Source of the DNA: Agrilactobacillus fermenti
Lineage (GTDB): Bacteria; Bacillota; Bacilli; Lactobacillales; Lactobacillaceae
Direction: 5' to 3'
Length of the DNA: 64,000 bases
NCBI RefSeq assembly: GCF_021030645.1
Contig: NZ_JACGCJ010000007.1
Span: 31,577-95,576, forward strand
The notes beneath the pieces were generated by a model. The model had not been told where the DNA came from. It did no database searches and was given only the letters and a program-made list of their open reading frames with translations. A program made the translations under genes and the position numbers. Below are positions 37,339-48,600 of this stretch, piece after piece (the first letter of the stretch is position 1; each line of letters starts with the position of its first letter).

Positions 37339-38730
37339 TTGAACTTACCAGAAGGATTCCAAGAGAAATATCGTACGCTTTTAGGCAGCCAAAGTGATGC
37401 TTTCTTAGCGAGTTTCAATGCTGAACCAAGTAAGGGATTTCGAATCAATCCGGCTAAGCAAAGAGCTGTCCTGCCACTCGTAGATACATCCGAGCCTGTC
37501 CCTTATGTATCAGGTGGTTACTATGGCAATGTTGCTGGTAAATCTATCGTCCACACTTCCGGTGGCGTTTACTCTCAAGAGCCCAGTGCAATGTATGTGG
37601 GTCAAACGGTCGCCCCACAACCAGGGGAAATGGTCTTAGACCTCTGTGCTGCGCCTGGTGGTAAATCCACCCATATTGCCAGTCAAATGGCAAATTCTGG
37701 TTTATTAGTTGCCAATGAGATCAATTCCAAACGCGCCAAAATATTATCCGAAAATATTGAACGTTTTGGTTTGACAAATGTCGTCGTAACCAATAACGCG
37801 CCAGAGCAACTAGCGGAAAAATGGCCTGAAACATTCGATCGTATCTTAGTAGATGCACCCTGTTCTGGGGAGGGGATATTTCGCAAAGACCACGAAGCAG
37901 TTCAATATTGGCATCCCAACTATGCGGCTGATTGTGCCGCACGGCAAAAAACAATCGTCAGTCAAGCTGTTAAAATGCTCAAACCGGGTGGGACGCTTAT
38001 TTATTCAACGTGTACCTTTGCGCCAGAAGAAGATGAGCAGATCATTGCTTGGATACTTAAAAATTATCCCGAATTTAGGACGCTGCCGATTCAAAAATAC
38101 CCCGGTATGCAGTCGGGACAACCACAATGGGCTGACAATAACCCCATGCTTAATGATACTGTTCGTTTATGGCCGCATTTGCTCAAGGGAGAAGGCCACT
38201 TTATTGCCAAACTCATAAAGCAATCAGCCCAAATAACGACCGCAGAATCTGCTAAAACTAGAAAGAAAAAACGTCGTAAATCAGTTCGCCAAGCGATGTT
38301 AACTAAAGCAGAAACAGAATTATTAACGGATTTTATTAAACAGACATTTCAAACGAATCCTTTTACGTTCACACAAATAGAAATTAATGATGGTCATGTG
38401 CACCAGCGTCCCAATATTCAATTAGATTATGAGGGCATTCGAATTTTACGCAATGGCCTCAATCTAGGTGTCTTTAAAAAAAATCGCTTTGAAGCCGACC
38501 ATGCCTTAGCTCTCGCGCTGACAACTTCTGAATTTCGACAGGTTTTTGAAGTTGACGAACAGCAATACCAGCATTATCGCCACGGAGAAGCGTTAGCTTG
38601 GATCAAGGCCACGCCACAAAAGCAAAGTAAAACATTTGGATTATTGACTTATCAAGGTCTTGGCTTTGCCATTGGTAAATTAGTCAACCAGCAGCTCAAA
38701 AACTACTATCCAAAAGGCTTAAGAGACTAA
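37339..38730 (+). CDS. rsmF: RsmF/NOP2-family 16S rRNA (cytosine-5) methyltransferase
   Basis: 463 residues from TTG at 37339, after AAGGACGGGG. The catalytic domain shows motif I VLDLCAAPGGKSTHIA, the motif IV Cys in VDAPCSGEGIFRKD and the motif VI nucleophile in YSTCTFAPEEDE. These are the two cysteines of m5C enzymes of the RsmB/RsmF class. A C-terminal RsmF-type extension with a PUA-like fold (LRNGLNLGVFKKNRFEADHA onwards) is present. The exact rRNA position is inferred from homology only. A strong terminator follows. Confidence 0.9.
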   Translation: MNLPEGFQEKYRTLLGSQSDAFLASFNAEPSKGFRINPAKQRAVLPLVDTSEPVPYVSGGYYGNVAGKSIVHTSGGVYSQEPSAMYVGQTVAPQPGEMVLDLCAAPGGKSTHIASQMANSGLLVANEINSKRAKILSENIERFGLTNVVVTNNAPEQLAEKWPETFDRILVDAPCSGEGIFRKDHEAVQYWHPNYAADCAARQKTIVSQAVKMLKPGGTLIYSTCTFAPEEDEQIIAWILKNYPEFRTLPIQKYPGMQSGQPQWADNNPMLNDTVRLWPHLLKGEGHFIAKLIKQSAQITTAESAKTRKKKRRKSVRQAMLTKAETELLTDFIKQTFQTNPFTFTQIEINDGHVHQRPNIQLDYEGIRILRNGLNLGVFKKNRFEADHALALALTTSEFRQVFEVDEQQYQHYRHGEALAWIKATPQKQSKTFGLLTYQGLGFAIGKLVNQQLKNYYPKGLRD

Positions 38731-38739
38731 ATATAAATT

Positions 38740-38798
38740 AAAAATGAACCACTCAAAGAATTAGACGTTAATCGTCATAATTTGAGCGGTTCATTTTT
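38740..38798. terminator. Bidirectional terminator between rsmF and fni
   Basis: AAAAATGAACC(A)CTCAAA pairs with TTTGAG(C)GGTTCATTTTT, with an inner GACG/CGTC stem; A and T tracts serve both convergent genes. Confidence 0.85.
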
Positions 38799-38816
38799 GA
38801 ATTTTAATAGCAAGTT

Positions 38817-39857
38817 TTACGACTGGCGCTGTTGCTGAAACAGATAAAGTTCCTGATCGAAATAATGTTCAACTTGAGGCAGTTCTGCGGGTGTCCGCAC
38901 GCCAAAAGCAACTAACAATAACCGCAGCTGCTCTAACCAAGCGGTTAAAATAGTTTCTGTCTCAGAAACCGTGTGGTGTAACAATAGATGTAATATGGTC
39001 CGACTGATACCTACATATTTGGCACCTAGATGCCAAGCCTTCACAATATCTAACGGCTGACGAACACCGCCGGACGCAAAAAAGGTCAAATGCTGGTCTC
39101 GTTGAAAAGGCTGACTCTCCAGCAAACTTTTTACCGTACTTAACCCTTGTTCGGCCAAGTAAGCCATATCGTGGTTTTGACGGCGTGCATTTTCAATTTG
39201 CACAAAATTGGTCCCCCCAGCACCACCGAGATCAATGTAGCGTATGCCCAATTGTTCCAATTGACTGATGGTCATTTCAGACATGCCAAAACCGACTTCC
39301 TTGGCGATAATCGGGACGTCTAAGTGCTGATACTCACGAATCATTTCCGCCCAGTGGAAATCCCGGTCACCTTCAGGCATCACGATCTCTTGTAGGACAT
39401 TCAAATGCACCTGTAAGGCATTTGCTGCTACTGCTGCTACGACTTGTTTCGCAGCAGCTAAATCTTTACCAGCACCAATATTTGCAAAAATAACTCCCGT
39501 AGGATTAACTTTGCGAACAACCGAAAAAGTCTCTAAGCTTTCAGGTTCACTTAAAATAATACTCTCAGAACCAACTGCCATTGGAATCCGTAAATCAGCT
39601 GCAATTTGAGCCAATTTTTCATTGATGGCTCCCGTCCGACTAGAACCGCCAGTCATTGCATTGATATATATCGGGGCAGCAATTTTTTGATCAAAAATTG
39701 TCGTTTCTAAAGAGACATCTTGAACACCTAACTCTGGTAAGTTGCGAAAAATTAGATGTAATTGATCAAAATCGTTTCGTTGCACAGCATTATAAAAGTG
39801 TTCGGCTAAAGCTAAATGTTCATCTTTGCGGTGGGCATGTTTTGTTTCATGAGCCAT
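38817..39857 (-). CDS. fni: Type 2 isopentenyl-diphosphate delta-isomerase
   Basis: 346 residues. FMN- and NADPH-dependent Idi-2 motifs are present: HRKDEHLALAEHF at the N terminus, INAMTGGSSRTGAIN, AVGSESIIL, KEVGFGMS, the glycine-rich DLGGAGGTNF and FASGGVRQPLD. It converts IPP to DMAPP, the last step before prenyl chain synthesis. It lies 52 bases downstream of mvaD in the same direction, so it belongs to the mevalonate cluster, from which phosphomevalonate kinase is absent. Confidence 0.94.
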   Translation of the reverse strand: MAHETKHAHRKDEHLALAEHFYNAVQRNDFDQLHLIFRNLPELGVQDVSLETTIFDQKIAAPIYINAMTGGSSRTGAINEKLAQIAADLRIPMAVGSESIILSEPESLETFSVVRKVNPTGVIFANIGAGKDLAAAKQVVAAVAANALQVHLNVLQEIVMPEGDRDFHWAEMIREYQHLDVPIIAKEVGFGMSEMTISQLEQLGIRYIDLGGAGGTNFVQIENARRQNHDMAYLAEQGLSTVKSLLESQPFQRDQHLTFFASGGVRQPLDIVKAWHLGAKYVGISRTILHLLLHHTVSETETILTAWLEQLRLLLVAFGVRTPAELPQVEHYFDQELYLFQQQRQS

Positions 39858-39909
39858 AGTTATATCTTATCCCTTCAAATTTATGCATGAACACGCAAAC
39901 CTATGATCC

Positions 39910-40908
39910 CTATTCCTGGCCAAATTCAAAGTCTGACAATAACATTGCGCCTGGACCTGGCCTGGCCGCAACCATCGGCGTATTTGGTAACAACTCTGTT
40001 AAACGAACTTGAAGTGTTTCTAATTCACTGGCACGCCCGATGACTTTCACATTGGGACCCGCGTCCATCGTATAATAACAATCTAAGCCTTCACGACGTA
40101 CTCGCTGTACCGCTTGTATCGCCTGAATGGTTTCCGGTAAAAAATAAGAAAAAGGTGGTTGAGCCCCCATAGTAGTAGCATGCATTTTCATAGCATTACT
40201 CTCAGCTATTTGGCCCAAGGTCACAAAATCATTTTGGGTGATTGCCTGTTTAAGTATGATCATATCTTGTTCACAGGCTTGAATAAAAGCATCATAAAAG
40301 GGAGAGGTCGCCACTGTATTAGCCATTTCTTTACGACTGGATATTTGCTTAGGCTGGTCCGAAATAATTAATGCCAACATGCCGATATCCATCGCTACGT
40401 GCTGATCAGCTTGTAATGGTTCAGCATAGGAGGTTTGGTCATCATAGCCCTTATGCCATTCCACAAAGCCGCCAAAAATAGAACGACAGGCTGATCCTGA
40501 CCCACGCCGTGCTAATCGTGATAGGTCACGACTACTAAGTTGTAAGCCGGCAGTGGTGCTCGCGGCTAAGGCAAGTGCTGCAAAACCGGAAGCTGATGAT
40601 GCTAAACCAGCTGCAGTTGGCACGTGATTTTCACTTTTGACCTTAAAATAGCGTTGTACCCGTGCTCGTTGACGAATCAATTCTAGAAATGCAGCTAAGC
40701 GTGTGGTTGCCTTCGGTGCTAATCGCTGTCCATTTAAGATAAATTCATCCTGATGAGCGGCTTCGTCAGCAAAAGTTACTTCAGTCGTGGTATAGAATTG
40801 ATCTAGGGTCAAAGAAAGTGAGTTAGCATAAGGAATGATCAAAGTCGGATCTTTTTTTCCCCAATATTTAATTAGGGCAATGTTTGTGTGTGCGCGGGCA
40901 ATTGTCAT
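39910..40908 (-). CDS. mvaD: Diphosphomevalonate decarboxylase
   Basis: 332 residues. The GHMP-kinase fold is evident from ARAHTNIALIKYWGKKD at the N terminus (NxxLIKYWGK signature), PTAAGLASSASGFAALALA (phosphate loop) and GSGSACRSIFGGFVEW with its catalytic region. It decarboxylates mevalonate 5-diphosphate to IPP using ATP. The start overlaps the mvk stop by four bases (ATGA). The usual lactobacillar third kinase gene (pmk) would be expected between this gene and fni; the 52-base gap is too short for it. Confidence 0.95.
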   Translation of the reverse strand: MTIARAHTNIALIKYWGKKDPTLIIPYANSLSLTLDQFYTTTEVTFADEAAHQDEFILNGQRLAPKATTRLAAFLELIRQRARVQRYFKVKSENHVPTAAGLASSASGFAALALAASTTAGLQLSSRDLSRLARRGSGSACRSIFGGFVEWHKGYDDQTSYAEPLQADQHVAMDIGMLALIISDQPKQISSRKEMANTVATSPFYDAFIQACEQDMIILKQAITQNDFVTLGQIAESNAMKMHATTMGAQPPFSYFLPETIQAIQAVQRVRREGLDCYYTMDAGPNVKVIGRASELETLQVRLTELLPNTPMVAARPGPGAMLLSDFEFGQE

Positions 40909-41879
40909 TTAATACTACCTCTTGCTGATTTTAAAGTATGTATCTCACTCAAAGGCTGGATCCAAGTCTGAGTTGCACCAGCTGTTTGTAGGGCATTGCT
41001 TAGTCGTTGTGCTTGGGCAGCTGTTTTAGTTACCGCAATCATGCAGCCGCCCTGACCGCCGCCAGTCAATTTAGCGCCCAGTGCTTGATTGGCTAAAGCA
41101 ACTTGACACAGTTTATCTAACTGGTTTGAGCTCACACCTAAAGCCTGTAAGTTAGTCTGGGCAGCAGTCAGCAATTGGCCTAAGTCTTCAATATCCGCTT
41201 TTGCTAAAGCAATTTTTACTTTTGTTGTAATCGTGCCTAGAGCAGCTAATTTAGGGCGATAATGGTTTGGCATATCTCGAACATGCTGTGCCACTAACCT
41301 AACCGCTTCACCGGTCTTGCCCTTAATACCGCTATCTGCAATCACGAGAAAACCAGGTACGTTTAATTTTAGTTCTTGTGGTACTTGTGCTTTCACGAAC
41401 CAAATTGGCGTTTGGGCACTAGCAGTTGCAGCATCTAAACCACTAGGATTACCATGGATAATATGTTCGGAAAAATTTGCCCACTGTAATAATAACTGAT
41501 GCGTTAAGGGTTTCTTGAAAAAATCAAACAAACACCGGATAATAGCAATAGCAGTAGCTGCTGATGACCCCATACCACGTTCAGCCGGTAATTGGCTTTT
41601 GATCGTCAAATCAAAAGCTTGGTCAACAGCATCAAAATGTAACAGTAAATGTTGTATCAACCGTCGGATACCAGACAATTCAGCAATTGCCCCTTGAATT
41701 GGACCATCATAATAGCGCGAATGGATGGTTTGATCCACTTTAGCTGTCCGTATCGTTGCCTGTATCTGCACACTAGGCAGAGGTAAAGCAATTGCCGGGT
41801 ATCCATAAACGACGGCATGTTCACCAATCAAAATTATTTTAGCGTGACTCGTTCCGAGACCAGATTGCAAGGTACTCAT
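40905..41879 (-). CDS. mvk: Mevalonate kinase
   Basis: 324 residues after AAGGATG. SHAKIILIGEHAVVYGYPAIA at the N terminus and ERGMGSSAATAIAI in the middle are the GHMP motifs, and KLTGGGQGGCMIA near the C terminus is motif 3. It phosphorylates mevalonate to 5-phosphomevalonate in the cytosol, first of the kinase steps to IPP. It heads the minus-strand cluster mvk-mvaD-fni and is divergent from addB. Confidence 0.95.
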   Translation of the reverse strand: MSTLQSGLGTSHAKIILIGEHAVVYGYPAIALPLPSVQIQATIRTAKVDQTIHSRYYDGPIQGAIAELSGIRRLIQHLLLHFDAVDQAFDLTIKSQLPAERGMGSSAATAIAIIRCLFDFFKKPLTHQLLLQWANFSEHIIHGNPSGLDAATASAQTPIWFVKAQVPQELKLNVPGFLVIADSGIKGKTGEAVRLVAQHVRDMPNHYRPKLAALGTITTKVKIALAKADIEDLGQLLTAAQTNLQALGVSSNQLDKLCQVALANQALGAKLTGGGQGGCMIAVTKTAAQAQRLSNALQTAGATQTWIQPLSEIHTLKSARGSIK

Positions 41880-41984
41880 CCTTTCTCATAGATCGCTTTT
41901 TCAATTTAATTCTTTTATGAAAATAACTTTGATGATAATGTTTAAAGTAATCCAATAGGTTAAACTGACGCCACAGGAGGGCAT

Positions 41985-44900
41985 ATGAGTTTAAATTTTT
42001 TATATGGCACAGCTGACAAAGACTTGTATCAAGCTTTGATCGACCAGCTGATCGCTGACCAAAAACAAAATCCTCAAGACCATTTTTTCTTACTTATACC
42101 AGATCACATCAAATTTGAAGCTGAAGTCATGACGATGAATCAATTACGTGCCCAGCAAGATAATGAAAGCTATGCAACCAGCAAGGTTCAAGTTTTTTCA
42201 TTTACACGATTACTCTGGTATTTTCTTAAAGACACTCAATTCTACCAAAAAAATCGATTAAATTCAGCTGCACAAAGTATGATGTTGACGAAAATTTTAA
42301 AACAGATCAATCCTGATCTCAAAATTTTTCGGAGCGAACAACAGCAGCCTGGATTTCTAAACGCCTTAGCCAGCCAGCTAGATGAATTACAAAGTACTAA
42401 CATCTTACCTGATGAGCTTAGCCATTTGGCTGAACAATTGCCACTTAACTCTGATACACAGATGAAGCTGACAGATTTAAGTCTTGTCTATGCCGCTTAT
42501 CAAGCAGAACTAGGCGATCAATTTATTACGAATGAACAATTAATGAACGCCTTATATAATTATATAAGTACGGCTGATTTAACGCATACCTATTTTTATT
42601 TAAGCGGCTTCACTCAAATGACAACTTTAGAGCGGCAGATAGTTGAAGTCTTAAGTCAACACAGTCGCAAAGTTGCGATGACATTAGTGACCGATAAACC
42701 AGCGCTTGACTTTAATTTTGAAGCTGATGATTTATTCAACCGTACCAAAAAATTACAAGCTCAGTTGATTGCCTACGCTAAAGCAAATCGGTTTGCTTTT
42801 CATAATATCGCTGTACAAACTCAGCGCACGAACCCACAAATTACAGCTATCGGTAATTATTGGCGCCAGCCGCAACAAAAATCGACTGTTTCACCAGAAC
42901 TTGATTCAGCTTTAACGGTTACCGTTGCAGACAACACCTATCAAGAAATTGAAGCTGTTGCCCTCAAAATCCATCAACTGATCACAGAAGAGCACTACCA
43001 ATATCGTGACTTTTTAGTTTTAGCGAAACATCTTGAAGCTTATCAAAGTGTCATTCAACCGATTTTTGATCAATTTGAAATCCCTTATTTCGACGATTTA
43101 CCCATCCCTATGCGCGACCACCCATTATTAGCTTTTCTTACGAACTTATTTGCTATTGACCGTTTTGACTACCGCTATGAAGATTTAATGCAACTATTAA
43201 AAACAGAATTGTTGTTGCCAAAACTGTCAACGGGGGATTTTCTCGAAATTTCTATTTTTCGCAATGATTTAGACATTACGGATAATTATCTTTTAGCTCA
43301 CAACTTGCATAAAAGTGATTGGCTACAGGCTGAAAGTTGGCACTTCGAAGTTAAATCTTTTGACGAAACTGGCACAACCGTTACTGAAGATATTACTAAG
43401 ACACAAATGATCGAAACCATTCATCAACTCGTACGTCAACAGTTAGAACCCTTTTTTAAAAAACTACATCGAGCTAAAACAGGGCAGGCAGCGGCGACAG
43501 CACTATATCATTTTTTACAATCATCAGGCGTTATTCATCAGTTACAACAATGGCAAGCAGAGATCGGTACAACTGGAAGTACTCTGGATAAGAGCAGCCA
43601 AGGGTATAATGCTTTTATCGACTTTTTAGATCAATTTGTAGCTGTTTTAGGTGAAGATGTTTTCAATCAAACCGATTTTATGGATTTGTTAACAGCTGCA
43701 TTTGAAAATACAGATTATGCCCGAATTCCAACCACACTTGATGCTGTCAATGTATCCGAAGTTGGCAAGGTGCAAATGGGCAATCGTAAAATGACTTTTA
43801 TCATCGGTTTAAACGATCGTAACTTCCCAGAAGTCGCGAAGCCACAAACAATCTTAAACGATGACGATCGTGAAGCAATGAAAGAAGCATCGTCTGAATT
43901 TGATGATTTGCCAACATCTGAGATCGTAATGACTAATGAAAATTATCTCATGTATACAGCGTTACAAAATCCTACAGAACGCTTAGATTTGAGTTATGCC
44001 AGGGGAGATGATGACACCCAACAATTTGAATTTTCACCATTTGGCACGCGTCTGCAAACACATTTTCATATTGAACCTGTAATTTTTAATACATTATTGC
44101 ATACTGATCCCAATCAAAATACATTTGAACAATTAATTGGCACCAAGCGCCAAATGATCCATCGATTAGTGCCTATTCTCCGAGCAACTCTGGATCAAAG
44201 AAAGCCCGTAGCCAGTAAGGTCCGTTTTTTGATCGACACACTTCAAAAAGACGAAACCTGGGGTCGGCTTGCTCAAAATGTTTTTGCCAGTTTAAACTAT
44301 CATAATGTACCTGTAAAAGTTAAACCAGCCGTTTTGGACACACTTTTTGGTCAGACACTACACGCTTCGGTATCACAGCTAGAAACTTTTTATCAAAACC
44401 CATACGCCTATTTCTTAACTTATGGTTTGCGCTTACAAGAACGAGAGGTTTACGATCTTTCACCAGCAAGTCGAGGCTCTTTCTACCACGAAGTCATGGA
44501 TACGTTTATCAAATTATTGGCACAAAAGGGGATTGATTTAGCAGCACTTTCTTCAAAGCAAGCGCAAAAGCTATTAAACCAAGTGCTTGATCAAGTATAT
44601 CAATTACCCCAGTATGATATTTTATCCAGCACCGGACGGATGCATTATATCCGCTACAAACTAAGAAATATTTTGAACTTATCAATCCAAACCAATATTC
44701 GTCAAAGCCAACAAAGCAAATTCAAACCATTTTTAACCGAGGTGCCTTTTGGTAATGGCGCCAATCACCTACAAAGTCTAAAATTTCCAGTCGATGCTGA
44801 TCATGAAGTCGCCGTCCGCGGCAAAATAGACCGAATCGATACCGCTGAAACTGAAAGTGGCCGTTACTTTAATCTCATCGATTATAAATCTAGTGCTCAC

Positions 44901-45587
44901 AGTTTAGAATTGCAAAAAATTTACTATGGTCTATCGCTGCAGATGCTGACCTATGTTCAAAGTATTCTGAATAATTTGCCACAATTAAATTTAACAGATG
45001 CTAAATTTGCCAGTGCTTTTTACTACCACTTGCAAAACCCAACTTTCTCAGAAAAAAAAGTGACCTTCCCAGTAACGCCAACAGAACTAGAACAACTCCA
45101 ATTATTAGCCTTTAAATACCAAGGTATCATGCTCAGCGAACCAGAAATTATTGAAGCAAATGACAATCAGATTTCAGGTAGTTCAAAAATTATACCGGTT
45201 CGGCAAAAAAAGGACGGCAGCTACACAACAACTTCATTTAGTTTGATTACCGAGCACCAGCTAGAAACTTTGCTGCGTTACAATGCCCAAAAAATTCAAG
45301 CAGCTGCCCAAGATATTTTTGCCGGCCAATTTCCATTACGTCCGGTACGTCAGTCAAGACAAGAAAATGCATTAAAATATAGTCCTTACTTAAATATTTT
45401 CCAATTTGACGCCATGTTACCAGAAAATAATTATTTGGATCTGCAAAAATCAAATAAACGGAGTCAAGCTGATACTGACTTTTGGTTCCGAAAAATTCAG
45501 GCACAATTACCAGACACCAAAATTCATGATAAAAATAATGATGACGCTGATAGCAAAAAAAATGAAAATGACAGACCCAAAGCCTAA
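41985..45587 (+). CDS. addB: ATP-dependent nuclease subunit B (RexB type)
   Basis: 1200 residues after CAGGAGGGC. AddB/RexB is the partner of AddA in the RecBCD-like recombination helicase-nuclease. The N-terminal part is an inactivated helicase-like region. The C-terminal nuclease motif reads RGKIDRIDTAE...LIDYKSSAHS (about residues 945-975). The four iron-sulfur cysteines known in B. subtilis AddB are not present: the equivalent sites read ETFYQNPYAYF and ALKYSPYLNIFQFD. This is the RexB subtype. addA follows 33 bases downstream. Confidence 0.94.
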   Translation: MSLNFLYGTADKDLYQALIDQLIADQKQNPQDHFFLLIPDHIKFEAEVMTMNQLRAQQDNESYATSKVQVFSFTRLLWYFLKDTQFYQKNRLNSAAQSMMLTKILKQINPDLKIFRSEQQQPGFLNALASQLDELQSTNILPDELSHLAEQLPLNSDTQMKLTDLSLVYAAYQAELGDQFITNEQLMNALYNYISTADLTHTYFYLSGFTQMTTLERQIVEVLSQHSRKVAMTLVTDKPALDFNFEADDLFNRTKKLQAQLIAYAKANRFAFHNIAVQTQRTNPQITAIGNYWRQPQQKSTVSPELDSALTVTVADNTYQEIEAVALKIHQLITEEHYQYRDFLVLAKHLEAYQSVIQPIFDQFEIPYFDDLPIPMRDHPLLAFLTNLFAIDRFDYRYEDLMQLLKTELLLPKLSTGDFLEISIFRNDLDITDNYLLAHNLHKSDWLQAESWHFEVKSFDETGTTVTEDITKTQMIETIHQLVRQQLEPFFKKLHRAKTGQAAATALYHFLQSSGVIHQLQQWQAEIGTTGSTLDKSSQGYNAFIDFLDQFVAVLGEDVFNQTDFMDLLTAAFENTDYARIPTTLDAVNVSEVGKVQMGNRKMTFIIGLNDRNFPEVAKPQTILNDDDREAMKEASSEFDDLPTSEIVMTNENYLMYTALQNPTERLDLSYARGDDDTQQFEFSPFGTRLQTHFHIEPVIFNTLLHTDPNQNTFEQLIGTKRQMIHRLVPILRATLDQRKPVASKVRFLIDTLQKDETWGRLAQNVFASLNYHNVPVKVKPAVLDTLFGQTLHASVSQLETFYQNPYAYFLTYGLRLQEREVYDLSPASRGSFYHEVMDTFIKLLAQKGIDLAALSSKQAQKLLNQVLDQVYQLPQYDILSSTGRMHYIRYKLRNILNLSIQTNIRQSQQSKFKPFLTEVPFGNGANHLQSLKFPVDADHEVAVRGKIDRIDTAETESGRYFNLIDYKSSAHSLELQKIYYGLSLQMLTYVQSILNNLPQLNLTDAKFASAFYYHLQNPTFSEKKVTFPVTPTELEQLQLLAFKYQGIMLSEPEIIEANDNQISGSSKIIPVRQKKDGSYTTTSFSLITEHQLETLLRYNAQKIQAAAQDIFAGQFPLRPVRQSRQENALKYSPYLNIFQFDAMLPENNYLDLQKSNKRSQADTDFWFRKIQAQLPDTKIHDKNNDDADSKKNENDRPKA

Positions 45588-45620
45588 GGTACTGCACCTA
45601 ACCACTTCAAGGAGGTTCTG

Positions 45621-48600
45621 ATGGTTCAATTCACAGAAGATCAACAAAAAGCAATCAATCATACGGGTCATGATATTTTAGTTTCAGCATCAGCTGGATC
45701 CGGAAAAACCGCTGTTTTGGTCCAACGCGTCATTCAAAAGGTCCTTACCGGCACTGATGTGGATCAATTACTCATCGTGACATTTACACGTTTGGCTGCT
45801 CAAGAAATGAAAACTAGAATTCAAACCGCTGTCGAACAGCAAATTCAGCAATTAACGGCTAAAGAACAATTGACTCAAGCCGCACAGAAAAAGCTACACC
45901 ACTTTCGTCGGCAAATGAATCGTCTTAACTTAGCAAATATTAGTACGATTCATGCTTTTTGCGAACAAATCATTCATAAATTTTATTATTTATTAGGCAT
46001 CGATCCCGAATTTACGATTCTTGAAGATGCTGCCCAAACCCAGTTATTAAAACAAAGCGTGTTTGCAACGATTCGCGAAGCTTATTACAACGCTGATGAC
46101 GAAGCTTTTTTCAAATTGACTGAAAATTTTTCTAACGACCGTGATGATAATGGCTTAGAGCAGATGATTTTTGAACTTTATGACTATAGCCGTGCCTTCG
46201 CTGATGATCGGCTTTGGCTCAAACATTTAGTTGATGCTTATCAACTAAAAATACCTATTTTATCAAACCGGCTATTCACAGCAACCATTTTGCCGCACCT
46301 TCGTGACTGGATTCAGACACAAACAGCTGTATTCAAACAACTACAATCACAAGTGGCGGCAATTGATGCCTCTAAGTATCAGGACTTTATTAATCAGATC
46401 TTGACTGCTTTGAACCAGATCAATAACACAACCGAACAGATCGATTACAGTGTGCTCAAAACCAGCCTTGATGGCTTATTGCAGGTGCCTAATCAACGCC
46501 GAGGCACTAAATTGGCTAAAGCTTACCCCGAAGAGACTGAACAAATCATCAATGCTTTTAATGATTTAAAGACGCAGCTGAAGCAGCAATTTATTGAGCC
46601 TTATTTCAGTCAAACGGAAGATGAAATCGTAAAGACCACCCAAGTTGCCTTAAAATTAATTAAAAAAATGCAAACAGTGCTCTCAAAGTTTGGCATTGCC
46701 TTCCAAGCCGAAAAAAATCGGCGCAATCTCATTGATTTTAGTGATTTAGAACACTTAGCCTTTGATTTACTCAATTATCAAGATGAACAAGGGCAGTATC
46801 CTGTTCAAGCATACTATCAACAACGCTTTTCAGAAGTGTTGATCGATGAGTACCAAGATATCAACCCCTTACAAGAATCACTATTATCATTGGTGGCGCA
46901 CCATAAGCCAGGTAACCGTTTCATGGTAGGGGATATCAAACAATCAATTTATGGCTTTCGAATGGCTGACCCAAGTCTATTCGCCCAAAAATATCAGCAG
47001 TACCCGCTGGCAACAAATGAAGCAGTTCAACTACCTGCAGAAAAGATCGTGTTGGCGGATAATTTCCGTTCGAAACACAACATCACTAATTTTGTAAACT
47101 ATATTTTTAGTCAATATATGGATGAAGCGTTAGGTGACATTGCTTACGATCAAGCAGCACAATTACATTACGGTGCTAAGTACTACGATCAAGATAGCGA
47201 CCAGCCTGTTGAGGTACTACTACAAACAGCAGATACTTCAGATCACTCGATGGCCGGTCAACTTGATGCGGTTTCAGATGCCTCAACGTCGGGTAGCATC
47301 TACCTAATGGCACAGCGAATTCAACAAATGATCGCTCAAAAAGAAACCATTTACGATCCGACAACACAGACAAGTCGACCAATCAAATATAGTGATATTG
47401 CAATTCTAGTGCCAACTCGAAATGATAATCTGCAAATTATTGATGTTTTCAAACAACAACAAATTCCGTTAATCGTTAGCGATACCCAAAATTATTTTCA
47501 AACAACTGAACTCAGAATCATGATCGCGCTACTACAAATCATTGACAATCCCGACCAAGATATTCCCTTGGTGGCTGTTTTACGTTCACCGATTGTCGCT
47601 TTAGATGAAAATGAACTGGGGTATATTCGAGGTAGTGCCAGCCAGCCAAAACTATCTTATTATGCTTGTTTGCAAGAGACCCTCGCAGAGCAACACTTCG
47701 ATCCTGAAATTTGCCGACCCGACTTTTTAACAAAATTAAATCATTTTGCTGACCTATTGACGCATTATCGAAGCTTAGCCAAACGCAGTCAATTGGCAGA
47801 CTTAATTTGGGAAATCTATAATACAACTGGATTTTTAGATTATGTTAGCGGCATGCCTTCGGGACCACAACGAGCAGCTAATTTAAATGCACTCTATACA
47901 CGTGCGACACAGTATGAGGCGAACGGCTTTAAGGGACTATTTCAATTTATTAAATTTATTGAAAATATGCAGGCCAATGATAAAGATCTCGCTGAGCCTG
48001 ATGTTCCCAGTGAAACAACAGAAGCGGTCCAAATTATGACCATTCACAAAAGTAAGGGGCTTGAATTCCCAGTTGTTTTCGTTTTTGCGCTGGAGCATAC
48101 CTTTAATCAAAATGAACTACGTCAAAAGTATATTTTTGATCAGCAGTTGGGTATAGGTATTGACGTATTGACTGAAGAGCGTATCAAAGTCAGCACTTTA
48201 CAGAAAAATCTCATCAAACTATCCAAAAGTAAACAGCAGCTTTCAGAAGCATTGCGTTTACTTTATGTCGCTGTTACGCGCGCTCAGCAACGGCTGCTAT
48301 TAGTTGGTGATGTGAAAGACTCTCTCGATAAAATCGCTGCTAGTTGGCAGAAAAGTGCGTCTACAAAAGACATTAAACTACCTTTAAATCAACGTTTTGC
48401 AGCCCGCTCTTTTCTAGATATTATTGGACCGTCTCTGGTTCGCGGTGTTGACCTGCCAGCTTTTGCAGCCACATATCAACCACAAATTTTTAAGAACTTA
48501 CCTCATGAGGTCATCGTGACAACTTCGCAAGCAGCAAAAGGAAAGCCACGAGACACACAAACAACTAAAAAAAATGAACCGGATCCAGTGCCTCAAGAGC

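Noticed and set aside
45247..45597. Minus-strand open frame of 116 codons at the addB end
   Set aside because: It is antisense to the conserved addB nuclease domain, without a promoter or ribosome site.
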